DNA of 64,000 nt, taken from positions 1 through 64,000 of the forward strand of contig JBFONU010000015.1 of assembly GCA_040779345.1 (NCBI GenBank), given 5' to 3'. The position numbers were made by a program, and so were the translations under genes. Positions within the stretch are counted from its first letter, which is position 1, and each line of letters opens with the position of its first letter. A model generated the notes under the pieces. The model was not told where the DNA came from and searched no databases. It saw nothing but the letters and a program-made list of their open reading frames with translations. Shown piece by piece: positions 27,058 through 36,814 of this stretch. Source of the stretch: Thalassotalea_H sp040779345. GTDB lineage: Bacteria > Pseudomonadota > Gammaproteobacteria > Enterobacterales > Alteromonadaceae.

Positions 27058-28101
27058 GTGGCATTTTTCGATTTAGTAGATTTTGACGATCACGAACAAG
27101 TGGTGTTTTGTAGTGATGAGAAAACCGGCTTAAAAGCGATTATAGCTGTTCATAATACAGCGTTAGGGCCAGCAGCAGGCGGTTGTCGTTTTTGGGATTA
27201 CACCAATGATGAAGCTGCGTTAAAAGATGTACTGCGTTTATCCAGAGGTATGACATACAAAAATGCGATGGCAGGCCTAAAATTAGGTGGTGGGAAAGCA
27301 GTTATTTTAGGTAATCCTACAGCCCTCAAATCTGATGCATTGTTCAAAGCATTTGGTAGAGCCGTTAATAATGTTGGCGGGCGCTATTACACGGCTGAAG
27401 ATGTTAATATTACTACCGGTGATATGGCTATTGTTAACCTAGAAACTGATTTTGTTGCTGGGCTTGATGGTAAAAGTGGTAACCCTGCTCCATTTACCGC
27501 TTTAGGCACGTTTTTAGGCATTAAAGCTGCTGTTAAATTTAAATTAGGTACAGACGACTTATCAGGCATCAAAGTAGCCGTTCAAGGTCTAGGCAGTGTC
27601 GGTTACAGTTTATGTGAGAAACTGCATGCTGCTGGTGCAGAGTTAATCGTTACTGACATTAACATAGCCGCTTTAGATAAAGCCGCAATAGAGTTTAATG
27701 CGAAGGTTGTAGAATTAGACGAAATATATGATCAGGATGTTGACGTATTCTCACCTTGTGCACTTGGCGCATCAATCAGCGACGATACTGTTAATCGTTT
27801 AAAAGCATCAATTGTTGCTGGCTGTGCAAATAATCAACTAGCCGAAGCCAAACATGATCAAATCCTTAAAGATAAAGGCATTTTATATGTTCCTGATTAT
27901 GTGATTAATGCCGGCGGTATCATCAATGTTGCATTAGAAATATATCCAGAGCCCTATTGTGCTGATGAAGCAACTCGATTAGTTGAAAATATTTACCAAA
28001 CACTTATCAATGTTTTTGAAAAAGCAGCCAAAGAAGATAAGCCAACCGGTATAGTTGCTGACGAAATGGCGAGAGAGATCATAGCCAACGGCGCCAAGTA
28101 A
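27058..28101 (+). CDS. Leucine/phenylalanine/valine dehydrogenase family protein
   Basis: 347 residues from a GTG at 27058. This start is chosen because ACGGAGAA sits 8 nt upstream and the N-terminus (MAFFDLVDFDDHEQVVFC) then matches the family; the 28 codons before it look non-conserved. The domains are ELFV dehydrogenase dimerisation with GPAAGGCRFW and KLGGGKAV (catalytic Lys), then a Rossmann fold with GLGSVG. It deaminates a branched-chain or aromatic amino acid with NAD+ to the 2-oxo acid. Alteromonadales members are usually called leucine dehydrogenase, but specificity is not proven. Single gene with a strong downstream terminator. Confidence 0.93.
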   Translation: MAFFDLVDFDDHEQVVFCSDEKTGLKAIIAVHNTALGPAAGGCRFWDYTNDEAALKDVLRLSRGMTYKNAMAGLKLGGGKAVILGNPTALKSDALFKAFGRAVNNVGGRYYTAEDVNITTGDMAIVNLETDFVAGLDGKSGNPAPFTALGTFLGIKAAVKFKLGTDDLSGIKVAVQGLGSVGYSLCEKLHAAGAELIVTDINIAALDKAAIEFNAKVVELDEIYDQDVDVFSPCALGASISDDTVNRLKASIVAGCANNQLAEAKHDQILKDKGILYVPDYVINAGGIINVALEIYPEPYCADEATRLVENIYQTLINVFEKAAKEDKPTGIVADEMAREIIANGAK

Positions 28102-28128
28102 TTTCATCAAACTATTTTAGCGCATTAT

Positions 28129-28157
28129 AAAAAACCGATCATTTGATCGGTTTTTTT
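28129..28157. terminator. Bidirectional terminator between leucine dehydrogenase and ydiJ
   Basis: AACCGATC / GATCGGTT stem (28133-28140 with 28145-28152), loop ATTT, with an A-run on the left and seven T on the right. It serves both convergent genes. Confidence 0.92.
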
Positions 28158-28193
28158 ATGCATACGAACATCAATTACATAACTATGATCGAG

Positions 28194-31100
28194 TTACTTA
28201 ATTGCCTCAAACAAAGCTTCGATAGGATGCCGAGTTTTTAATTGACCTAATCGTTTCACTTGGCTGCGACAAGAATAGCCTGTCACAAGGATTTCAGCTT
28301 CATCTAATCCGGCTATTTTGGGCTGCCAACTTAGCTCATATAAGTCTTTTGAGTGTTCAAAGTTCACTTGTTCATGGCCATAGGTTCCTGCCATTCCACA
28401 ACAACCAACTGACACTTTTTCAAGTGACAAACCAAAATGTTTGAAAATATTAATCCACTCTTGCTCGCTGCCCGCTAATGCGGTTTTTTCGGTGCAGTGT
28501 GCAAACAATTTATAACTTGTTTGATTATTAGCTGGTTTATCTTTGCTTGGTAGTTTTTTATCGTCAATCACTGATAATAACCACTCGTGGGCGAGTAAAA
28601 CGTTAAAGTCTCCCCTTTTATCGCCAAGGGTTTGTTTATACTCGTCTCGATAACAAAGCGTTAACGATGCATCCATACCGACAAGAGGAATGTCTAACTC
28701 ATGTAATTGATTTAAAAATTGTGCGGTATTTTTTGCGGTATTAGCAAAGCGCCTTAAAAAGCCTTTAACATGTTGAGGTTTACCATTAGGTTTAAACGGC
28801 AATAAAACAGGTTTTAAACCTAACTGCGCAATTAACTTCATCATATTTTCAACAACACCCGCATCATAAAATGAAGTAAATGGGTCTTGTACCATAAACA
28901 CATAAGCTTGACGTTGTTGCGCTGAAAGTTGCTGAAATTTGGCTAAATTAAAGGCGTCATATCCCTGCTGTTCAACTCGAGTTTTAAGTGTAGGTACAGT
29001 TAATAGCGGCGTATCAATATAACCAATTGTCGCTTTACTGACTTTATCATAAAACTTGTTATCTAATACGGCATTCACAAACTTTGGCGTTTTGGCCATC
29101 AGCGGTGTTAACAGTTCTACATTGGCAACCAAGTGATCTTTTATAGGTCTAAAATAGCGTGAGTGGTAGACATTTAAAAACCGTGCTCTGAAATCAGGGA
29201 CATCGACTTTTATCGGACATTGGCTGGCGCAAGCTTTACAGGCTAAACAACCTGACATCGCATCCATCACTTCATGTGAGAAATCTTGCTGATTACTCTT
29301 AGTCAGTTTATTTTTGACTTTATCCAACAGCTGTTTTACAGACCAATCACTGATATTTTTCTCAAGTGATAAAATATCTACGCCTTTATTTTCGAGTAAG
29401 CGTAACCATTCGCGCATTAATCCAGAGCGCCCTTTTGGCGAATGTCGACGATCACGGGTTATCTTACTTGAAGGACACATCGGGCTAAACGCATCATAGT
29501 TGAAACATAAACCATTGCCGTTACATTCCATCGCTGACTTAAACGAGTCTTTAACTTGAATAGGTATCTGTCTATCAAAGGTACCTCGTTTAACATCATC
29601 AACTGAGACTAATGATTCTGTTGAGTCAATTGGCGTACATATTTTTCCTGGATTCATTTTATTTAATGGATCAAAAGCAGTTTTAATTTTTCTTAGTTCA
29701 TTAAACAGCTCTTCACCAAAAAACTCAGGGCTATATTCACTACGATAACCTTTGCCATGCTCTCCCCACATTAATCCGCCATATTTTGCAGTTAATGCAA
29801 CCACTTTATCAGAGATTTCTCGCATGATAATTTCTTGCTCAGGATCACACATATCAAGAGCTGGACGCACATGTAAAACCCCCGCGTCAACATGGCCAAA
29901 CATTCCGTAATGCAATTGGTAGCTATCAAGAAGTGCTCTAAACTCTGCTATAAAATCCGCTAAATTTTCCGGTGGTACCGCTGTATCTTCAGCAAAGGCT
30001 AAGGGCTTTTGGCTGCCTTTTGTATTACCGAGTAAGCCGACTGCTTTTTTACGCATCGCGTAAAGTTTACCAATACTCGCTAAATCCGATGTGACTTGAT
30101 AACCAATAACACCTGTTTCATTGTCAATATCTTGATCAAGTTGAGCCGTTAACTGACTAATTTCATCTGCTAATTGCTCAGCCGACTCACCGTTATATTC
30201 GACAATATTAATGCCATCCATCACTTTATTGTCAACATCCGTAATTAAATCACTGACTGAATGCCAGACAATATCTTGCTTTGCTAAATTTAATACTTTT
30301 GAATCAATAGTTTCTACAGATGTCGCATTAGCAGCAACTAACGTAGGCGAGTGGCGAAGTGCCGAATCAAAGCTGTCATATTTAATATTAATTAATGTTT
30401 TGGCTTTAGAGATAGGGGTTAAGTTCAATTTTGCTTCGCAAACAAAAGCCAAGGAACCTTCAGAGCCAGTGATCAAGCGCGAAATGTCTATAGTTTTTAA
30501 ATCATCGCTCACCGCATGCTCGAGATCATAGCCAGTTAAAAAGCGATTTAAACGAGGAAATTTTTCAATAATTTGTGTACGTTTACCAATACTGGTTGCA
30601 AGCACTTGTTTGATGATATTGCCTAATGAAGAATTTTCTTGGGCAAGCGTTTTTGCCTGCTCTATTGCCATTGGCGCTGTCGACAAAAGCTCACCATTTG
30701 CCAAAACCGACGTTAAGCCGAGCACATGATCCGACGTTTTTCCGTAAACAAGGGAGCCTTGCCCAGAAGCATCAGTGTTAATCATACCACCGATTGTAGC
30801 CCGGTTACTGGTCGATAAATCTGGGGAGAAGAAAAAGCCATGAGGCCTTAAATAATCATTCAATTGATCTTTTACAACACCGGCTTCAACGCGCACCCAG
30901 TTTTCTTTTAGGTTAATTTCTAAAATACGATTCATGTACTTTGATAAATCAACAATGATCCCCGGTGTTAAACTTTGCCCATTTGTCCCTGTTCCCCCCC
31001 CTCTAGCGCTAAATTTTATTTCGCTATACTCAGCTTGACTAGCAAGCTCAGTAAGCAGTTGAATATCTTGCTTTGTGCGAGGGTGTAATACCAATTGCGG

Positions 31101-31271
31101 CAATTGCTGATAAATACTGTTATCTGTCGCAACGGCTAAACGAGCACCATAACTGGCACTAATATCACCTGTAAAATTAAGCTGGGAAAGCGCTTTCGCG
31201 TAAGCTTGATATAACGGAGTAACAAGTTCTTGAGGATCTAACCGAGGTAACATAACAGCATTAAAATTCAC
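28194..31271 (-). CDS. ydiJ: FAD/Fe-S D-2-hydroxyglutarate dehydrogenase, YdiJ type
   Basis: 1025 residues (E. coli YdiJ about 1018). The FAD-binding PCMH domain has PRGGGTGTNGQ and the highly conserved TSNRATIGGMINTDASGQGSL region. Then comes the FAD-oxidase C-terminal domain with a HVDAGVLHVRP motif, followed by a two-cluster ferredoxin segment near C583 (CNGNGLC...MCP) and C675 (CLACKACASQCP), and a C-terminal CCG-type domain (VGCCGMAGTYG). E. coli YdiJ oxidises D-2-hydroxyglutarate to 2-oxoglutarate, passing electrons to the respiratory chain. A D-lactate role is the main alternative. No operon partner. It and isocitrate dehydrogenase both converge on 2-oxoglutarate. Confidence 0.93.
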   Translation of the reverse strand: MNFNAVMLPRLDPQELVTPLYQAYAKALSQLNFTGDISASYGARLAVATDNSIYQQLPQLVLHPRTKQDIQLLTELASQAEYSEIKFSARGGGTGTNGQSLTPGIIVDLSKYMNRILEINLKENWVRVEAGVVKDQLNDYLRPHGFFFSPDLSTSNRATIGGMINTDASGQGSLVYGKTSDHVLGLTSVLANGELLSTAPMAIEQAKTLAQENSSLGNIIKQVLATSIGKRTQIIEKFPRLNRFLTGYDLEHAVSDDLKTIDISRLITGSEGSLAFVCEAKLNLTPISKAKTLINIKYDSFDSALRHSPTLVAANATSVETIDSKVLNLAKQDIVWHSVSDLITDVDNKVMDGINIVEYNGESAEQLADEISQLTAQLDQDIDNETGVIGYQVTSDLASIGKLYAMRKKAVGLLGNTKGSQKPLAFAEDTAVPPENLADFIAEFRALLDSYQLHYGMFGHVDAGVLHVRPALDMCDPEQEIIMREISDKVVALTAKYGGLMWGEHGKGYRSEYSPEFFGEELFNELRKIKTAFDPLNKMNPGKICTPIDSTESLVSVDDVKRGTFDRQIPIQVKDSFKSAMECNGNGLCFNYDAFSPMCPSSKITRDRRHSPKGRSGLMREWLRLLENKGVDILSLEKNISDWSVKQLLDKVKNKLTKSNQQDFSHEVMDAMSGCLACKACASQCPIKVDVPDFRARFLNVYHSRYFRPIKDHLVANVELLTPLMAKTPKFVNAVLDNKFYDKVSKATIGYIDTPLLTVPTLKTRVEQQGYDAFNLAKFQQLSAQQRQAYVFMVQDPFTSFYDAGVVENMMKLIAQLGLKPVLLPFKPNGKPQHVKGFLRRFANTAKNTAQFLNQLHELDIPLVGMDASLTLCYRDEYKQTLGDKRGDFNVLLAHEWLLSVIDDKKLPSKDKPANNQTSYKLFAHCTEKTALAGSEQEWINIFKHFGLSLEKVSVGCCGMAGTYGHEQVNFEHSKDLYELSWQPKIAGLDEAEILVTGYSCRSQVKRLGQLKTRHPIEALFEAIK

Positions 31272-31568
31272 AAAGTGGGTGTGAGCAAAAGTATATCACG
31301 GTCATATAAAAATTTTACTCATCAAGTAAAAAAGCTTAAGAACTTTTTCAACTATCGTTAAACTTAACTTTGCATGGCGTTCAACACGCATTAAACCTGA
31401 GATAAATAATTATAACGTTTTACTGATCACTTTTAATGAATGATGAAGTTCATATTCACTTAACCGTAACGATATTAATAAGAACATTATCAGTAAGCTA
31501 TTGATTTAAGTGTAATCGTGTACTAGGTTTTTACTATATGGTCTCACTTGTATAAGGTTATAGTTTTG
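31272..31568. other. Divergent intergenic region, ydiJ / porin operon
   Basis: About 295 bp containing promoters for both flanking units. I see no Pho-box-like CTGTCAT repeats and no strong inverted repeat. Confidence 0.4.
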
Positions 31569-32783
31569 GTGAACTTTTTTAAATATCTACTGTTATTAAT
31601 ACCTTTTAACGCCTTAGCCGAAGGTCCTATAAAAGTGAGTGCCTTTGGTACTTTCGGCTTGACTTTATCTGACTCAAATATATATGGATATCGACAAGAT
31701 ATTAGTTACGACAAAGGCGTTTTTAGTGATGATTTTGATTTTTTAGCTACGAGCTTACTGGGCGGCCAATTATCTTATAATTTTAACCCTGATCTTGACT
31801 TTATTGGGCAAGTAATTATTAGAGACCTGCCCGACCCTAGCTTAAATAAATATATCTCTTTGGGGTTTTTACGCTACACGCCGAATGTCAATTGGAGTAT
31901 TAGGCTTGGTAGAACAGCTCCTGATATATTTTTAATCACTGAATATAGAAATGTGAATATTGCGTATACTTGGGCTGAAGTCCCAAATGAAGTCTATGGA
32001 ATAATTCCATTTAAACATATAGACGGCTTAGACATTACCTACAAAACTAAACTGGCTCAAGGAACCTTAAACACAAAATTTTTTACCGGTGAAACAAAAA
32101 ATAACATCACATTTAGTACCTCATCAGAATCACTTGATATAAAAGATATTATAGGGCTTTCACTCAGCTATGAAACTACAGATTGGACAATACAAGCCCG
32201 CCACACCAATACCTATATTGGGAATGAGCACCCTGACAGGGCTTTTCTTTCATCTCAAGTGGCACAAGTACCTGATTTTATTTGGCCTAACAGTAAAGAA
32301 TTTAGTAACAAGTTAACAATAAAAAATAAGAAAGCGTCTTATTCTTCAATCAGCGCACAAATTCAATTAGACAAGTATTTATTAACAACTGAATTTACCC
32401 AAATAAACTCAAATAGTGAGAGTATTCCAAAAGTTAATAATGGCTATGTCAGCATTACTCGACAATTTGATAATCACGCATTATATGGAATTTACGGTTT
32501 TTCAGATAGCGATAAGTATAAATTTGAAGAGCCTGGTGTTGTCGAAGAAGCCGTTCCCGAACTCATTAACTATATTAATCAAGTAATGAATGTCTACTCG
32601 TCAAATCAACAGACCATTTCGTTGGGTTGGCGGTGGGATTTTAGCGCAAATGTTTCAACCTCTTTGCAGTTAAATCACACCAAGGTAGATAATCAAGGAG
32701 GAACATTATGGCAAAACCCGACCAACAGCTCCAAAGATGCTGCAATTAATACGTTATTTTTTAATGTGAGTTTCTCATTATGA
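31569..32783 (+). CDS. Outer-membrane porin-like beta-barrel protein
   Basis: About 404 residues from a GTG at 31569, giving an ideal signal peptide (MNFFKYLLLLIPFNALA); a TTG seven codons upstream is an alternative start. The mature protein shows alternating amphipathic strands, and aromatic residues end many segments. The last residue is a hydrophobic Leu in FFNVSFSL, as expected for Bam-inserted barrels. It resembles the porin-like proteins often found beside PstS-like genes in marine bacteria, but I cannot name a family precisely. The stop overlaps the next start (ATGA), so its expression is coupled with the PstS-like protein and the c-di-GMP genes. Confidence 0.8.
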   Translation: MNFFKYLLLLIPFNALAEGPIKVSAFGTFGLTLSDSNIYGYRQDISYDKGVFSDDFDFLATSLLGGQLSYNFNPDLDFIGQVIIRDLPDPSLNKYISLGFLRYTPNVNWSIRLGRTAPDIFLITEYRNVNIAYTWAEVPNEVYGIIPFKHIDGLDITYKTKLAQGTLNTKFFTGETKNNITFSTSSESLDIKDIIGLSLSYETTDWTIQARHTNTYIGNEHPDRAFLSSQVAQVPDFIWPNSKEFSNKLTIKNKKASYSSISAQIQLDKYLLTTEFTQINSNSESIPKVNNGYVSITRQFDNHALYGIYGFSDSDKYKFEEPGVVEEAVPELINYINQVMNVYSSNQQTISLGWRWDFSANVSTSLQLNHTKVDNQGGTLWQNPTNSSKDAAINTLFFNVSFSL

Positions 32784-33214
32784 GAAAACGTATCGCTTCC
32801 CTCTTGATATTATTAACCATGCTTTGTGCACAGGTACAAAGTACTGAAGACGACATAGTCGTTGTTGTTAACATCAAAAATAGCGTAAATAGTATGAGTC
32901 ATTCACAAGTCATCGACATGTTTATGGGTAAATATGTTGCATTTCCCAATGGTGAAAAGGCGAAACCAGTCGACTTAGATCAAGAACAACTCACAAAGGC
33001 GACTTTTTACCAAAAGCTTGTCGGACGTTCTTTATCAAATATAAACGCTTACTGGTCTCGACTTAAGTTTACAGGCCGTATTAAAGAGTCAACCCAACTA
33101 AAAAGTGAAGCGGATGTGGTCAACTTTATAGCCAATAATACTTCATCGATAGGCTATATCCCTAGGTCGATGACAACCGATAAACTAAAAATAGTGTATA
33201 CATTTAATGAATAA
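32780..33214 (+). CDS. Small PstS-like (PBP-like) periplasmic protein
   Basis: 144 residues with a signal peptide (about 1-21, QVQS). The mature domain has the features of short PBP-like 'phosphate ABC transporter substrate-binding' proteins: a NIKNSVNSMSHSQVIDMFMGK opening strand-helix, the FPNGEKAKPVDL loop, YWSRLKFTG and the IGYIP strand. It represents only one lobe-sized domain, about half of a true PstS, and no PstCAB genes are nearby. ATGA overlap with the porin gene upstream and an 8-nt overlap with the diguanylate cyclase downstream imply strict co-expression. Inference: a periplasmic ligand sensor that talks to the cyclase rather than a transporter subunit. Confidence 0.82.
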   Translation: MRKRIASLLILLTMLCAQVQSTEDDIVVVVNIKNSVNSMSHSQVIDMFMGKYVAFPNGEKAKPVDLDQEQLTKATFYQKLVGRSLSNINAYWSRLKFTGRIKESTQLKSEADVVNFIANNTSSIGYIPRSMTTDKLKIVYTFNE

Positions 33215-34778
33215 AAGTGGCTTAGTGCTAAGGTTAGCAGTCATTGTAATTTTTTCTGCCACAAGCGTGGGTATATTATCTACGCAAATTTTTCAACGTA
33301 TCACCTACCTAAATGAAGTAGCGATCAGTAAAAGCAACATAACTCAGTTATATCAAACGGTATCAACAACAGCTTCAATAGCCACTTACTTGGAAGATCA
33401 AGATCTTGTTAATGAAGTCATTAACGGGTTAGTACAAAATGATATTATTTCTAGTGTGATGATCTCAACCGATAACCTGTCACTCACATCTCCAAATTTT
33501 GTCTCTGATAAAACTACGTTAGTGTATAAATTTTACTCTCCATTTGAAAAGAATCGTCAAGTGGGCAATATTTCAATTACACCAAATTTGCAATACATAG
33601 AGCACAAAGCAAAAAATATTAGTTATGACAACGCAGTCGCGATAATAACTCAAGCATCAATAATCACTCTGGTGATTATTTTAGTCGCCTATTTTGTCAT
33701 CACATACCCTATCATCAGCGTCGCTAAGTCACTTAACTCAATCAAGCCAGGAACAGCATCAAGAATCAAGACGCCAAAATATCACTCTCAAAGTGAGATC
33801 GGAGGCTTAGTTTCAGATATTAATAACCTATTATCGGAAACTGAGATTCAAATTGAACAAGAAAGACAGCTAAGAGCAGAAGTTGAACGGTTGAGCCATC
33901 AATTTAAACTATTATTCGAAAACTCTATATCTCCAATGATATTAGCAGAGCCAAGTGGGAACATCTTTCTTTATAATAATGCCTTTATAGATTTACTAGA
34001 AAAGCTAAACATCCCTCTTCAAAAAAATTATGGCCCTTATTTAAAAGAGCTATTCATTGAACAAAAGCAGCTTGAAGACTCCGTTCAACTTTCCTTTGGC
34101 AATAATGAAATAGCATCTGGTGAATTTGAATTAATAAATAAGGAAAGTCAGGAGAAATTATGGGTACAGGCGGTTTTAAGTCCTGCGGTAGATGAACAAT
34201 ATAAAGAGCACTATCAAATTACTTTACACGATATTTCTAAACGGAAAAAATTGTTGTTACACCTAGACTCACAAGCAAATACTGATGAGCTTACTCAGTT
34301 ATTAAACCGCAGAGGAGCAGAGCAAGAGTTGCTGAAATTGCACAATAAAAAAAGTGAATTTACCCTTTTACTGCTCGATCTTAATAAATTTAAACCGATC
34401 AATGACATTTATGGTCATAATTGTGGCGATGAAATATTAGTACATGTCGCAGGCCAACTAATTAAAAGCATCACAGACAACAGTATTGTTTCAAGATGGG
34501 GAGGAGATGAGTTCGTTATTATTATTCCTAGCAATAATATCAAGGAGATCAAAAAAATCCTTAATACCATAGAAAATAAAGTAGCAAAGCCCTACTTTCT
34601 AGCCGACCATAAATTAAATGTCACCGTTGGTGTATCTATTGGTGTTGCTATGTACCCACACGAAAAGGAGAATATTCAAGAGCTTGTAAAAGCTGCAGAT
34701 AAAGCTATGTATTATGCGAAAAGAACCATGCTAGAAAGTAATGAAAGCAACATGTGCTTCTATGCTGATTTACCTTAA
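33207..34778 (+). CDS. Membrane diguanylate cyclase with PAS and GGDEF domains
   Basis: 523 residues. TM1 about 7-27, a periplasmic domain of about 120 residues, TM2 about 147-170, a HAMP-like linker, PAS about 228-345 and a GGDEF domain about 350-520. The active-site motif RWGGDEF is intact (GGDEF 432-436). The inhibitory RxxD I-site is replaced by TDNS, so product feedback is probably absent. It synthesises c-di-GMP from GTP. The gene starts inside the PstS-like gene (8-nt overlap), which suggests that its periplasmic domain is the partner of that protein. The EAL gene follows 20 nt later. Confidence 0.93.
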   Translation: MNKSGLVLRLAVIVIFSATSVGILSTQIFQRITYLNEVAISKSNITQLYQTVSTTASIATYLEDQDLVNEVINGLVQNDIISSVMISTDNLSLTSPNFVSDKTTLVYKFYSPFEKNRQVGNISITPNLQYIEHKAKNISYDNAVAIITQASIITLVIILVAYFVITYPIISVAKSLNSIKPGTASRIKTPKYHSQSEIGGLVSDINNLLSETEIQIEQERQLRAEVERLSHQFKLLFENSISPMILAEPSGNIFLYNNAFIDLLEKLNIPLQKNYGPYLKELFIEQKQLEDSVQLSFGNNEIASGEFELINKESQEKLWVQAVLSPAVDEQYKEHYQITLHDISKRKKLLLHLDSQANTDELTQLLNRRGAEQELLKLHNKKSEFTLLLLDLNKFKPINDIYGHNCGDEILVHVAGQLIKSITDNSIVSRWGGDEFVIIIPSNNIKEIKKILNTIENKVAKPYFLADHKLNVTVGVSIGVAMYPHEKENIQELVKAADKAMYYAKRTMLESNESNMCFYADLP

Positions 34779-34798
34779 TATGATAGGGAAAGAGGCTA

Positions 34799-36688
34799 AT
34801 GTTCAAAGTTAATAGAGCAATTATATTACGACAGAGTAACCCTGTATTTAGAATCAAATTTACCCTTAAAATTATTTTAATTGCCCTTTCTATTTTTGGC
34901 ACAGCTGAAGCCCTGCTTACCTCTTTTGGTATGACGGCTATCGCTTTTTTTATTGTTTTTATCTTTACCTTATTACTCTATTTTTGGGTGAATATAGACA
35001 CGAGCTCTACTGTCATAGGTATTATGTTATGGACAATCACTTTTTTAACGACTTTTTTAGCTTGGGGGACCGCGGGTTTATATAATTCGGCTATCATTAT
35101 TTATCCTTGTATCATTTTATTAGCCTTGATATTGGGGGAAAAACAGCTTTCAATACCCTTATTTTTATTTATTCAATGCTCTGTATTATTATTTTTTTAC
35201 GCTCACGTTAATGGCTTAATTAATGAAAAAAGTGCGCATGACAATCTATTACTTGTCAGAGCATTCGATCTGTTTTTTATTTTCTTATTTTTCTATATCA
35301 TTGCCGCCGTTTTTATAAAAGATATAAAAAGAAGAATACGAAACCTTAGCAAAAAAAATCGTTTTCTTAGTGCTCAATTATACAAAGCTCATCAACGGGC
35401 TAATTATGACCAATTAACCAAACTTCCCAATGAACAAATATGTGATAAAGACTTTATCGATTCAGTAAAAGCCATAAAAAAAACAAATGAACAATTAGCG
35501 TTTATAAAAGTTGAACTGCAAAATATAAAAAATATTAATCATTCAATTGGACAAGAAATTGCTGATTTATTACTCATTGAAATTGCAACACGCTATCAAT
35601 TATTAACGTCAATAAATTGTAAGCTTTATCGTTTCAAAAGCTCTTATTTTGTTTTTGTATTACAAGCAAAACACTTTGAAGAAATGAACCAACTAAAAGA
35701 TCAATTACTGCATGCGTCAAGTTTTCCTTTTAATGTAAAGGATTATGAAATAGAAATATTCATTGCTATCGGGATTTCGATAGCTCCCTTTGATGGCATG
35801 ACCTTGGAAAGTTTATTAAAAAAATCAAACCAAGCACTCCAAAATTTACCAACAAAAGGTATTAATGGCTTTTGTTTTTATGACCAATCAATGGAAAGTA
35901 GTGAAACCGAACACTTTAAAATGGTCAGGGATATAAAGTCTGCCCTCGAAAATCAAGAATTCACCCTTTATCATCAACCAAAGGTAGATTTAATTAGCAA
36001 TAGGATCACTGGGGCAGAAGCCCTAATAAGATGGAAAAATTCGCAAGGTCATTATGTTACTCCCGACGTATTTATTCCTATTGCTGAAGAGTCTGGCTTG
36101 ATTGTTGAAATAACTAAATGGGTATTAACTCAAGCATGTAAAGATTGCGCCTCATGGCACAACAAAGGGCTCACTAATCTAAATGTCGCTGTTAATTTAT
36201 CTTCTATAGATTTTAGGCGTGGTAATTTACCTCAAATTGTCATGAAAGCTTTAAATGATGCGAAACTGCCGCCGCACTATTTAGAATTAGAGATCACCGA
36301 AAGTACAATAATAGACGATATTAGTCATATACAAAGCCAAATTAGATCGTTACACAGCAAAGGCGTTACTTTTGCTATTGATGATTTTGGAACTGGTTAT
36401 TCAAACCTTGGTTACTTGAGTCAATTCAACGTAACAACATTAAAATTAGATCAGTCCTTTATAAGAAAATTGGCCACTTCTCATTCTGATTTCTATATTG
36501 TCAAAGCGATTATTGAAATGAGTAAAAGCCTCGGCATTGTCAATGTTGCGGAAGGGGTTGAAACAAAAGAAATTGCCGATATCTTATTAAAAATTGAGTG
36601 TTTATCTGGGCAGGGTTACCTCTGGTCTAAACCTATAAAAAACATAGACTTTATAGATTTCGCTCAATCAAATGCTCAAATATATTAA
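34799..36688 (+). CDS. Membrane EAL-domain c-di-GMP phosphodiesterase with degenerate GGDEF
   Basis: 629 residues. The N-terminal half has six or so transmembrane helices (about 20-180) and then a GGDEF-fold domain (about 200-370) that has lost the GGDEF signature (KSSYFVFVLQ at the expected place). The C-terminal EAL domain looks active: EAL 407-409 followed by IRW, NLSS, E in LEITES, DDFGTGYS from D528, K in LKLDQSFI and E in VAEGVET. It should hydrolyse c-di-GMP to pGpG, with the dead GGDEF domain possibly binding GTP as a regulator. Ribosome site AAAGAGG. It is the last gene of the porin unit, opposing the cyclase. Confidence 0.92.
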   Translation: MFKVNRAIILRQSNPVFRIKFTLKIILIALSIFGTAEALLTSFGMTAIAFFIVFIFTLLLYFWVNIDTSSTVIGIMLWTITFLTTFLAWGTAGLYNSAIIIYPCIILLALILGEKQLSIPLFLFIQCSVLLFFYAHVNGLINEKSAHDNLLLVRAFDLFFIFLFFYIIAAVFIKDIKRRIRNLSKKNRFLSAQLYKAHQRANYDQLTKLPNEQICDKDFIDSVKAIKKTNEQLAFIKVELQNIKNINHSIGQEIADLLLIEIATRYQLLTSINCKLYRFKSSYFVFVLQAKHFEEMNQLKDQLLHASSFPFNVKDYEIEIFIAIGISIAPFDGMTLESLLKKSNQALQNLPTKGINGFCFYDQSMESSETEHFKMVRDIKSALENQEFTLYHQPKVDLISNRITGAEALIRWKNSQGHYVTPDVFIPIAEESGLIVEITKWVLTQACKDCASWHNKGLTNLNVAVNLSSIDFRRGNLPQIVMKALNDAKLPPHYLELEITESTIIDDISHIQSQIRSLHSKGVTFAIDDFGTGYSNLGYLSQFNVTTLKLDQSFIRKLATSHSDFYIVKAIIEMSKSLGIVNVAEGVETKEIADILLKIECLSGQGYLWSKPIKNIDFIDFAQSNAQIY

Positions 36689-36814
36689 ACTTTACAGAGC
36701 GTTTTCATAGCAGATTTTTCTAGCTGTCAGTCCCTTTGTGTTGTTCTTACTTTAGTTTAACGTGCGATGACATAGTCAAAGTGTTTTATCAACCTTGATC
36801 TGCCGAGCATTGGA

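Noticed and set aside
31272..31568. Pho box upstream of the porin/PstS-like genes
   Set aside because: No pair of CTGTCAT-like repeats with 11-bp spacing was found, so phosphate control is not supported by sequence.
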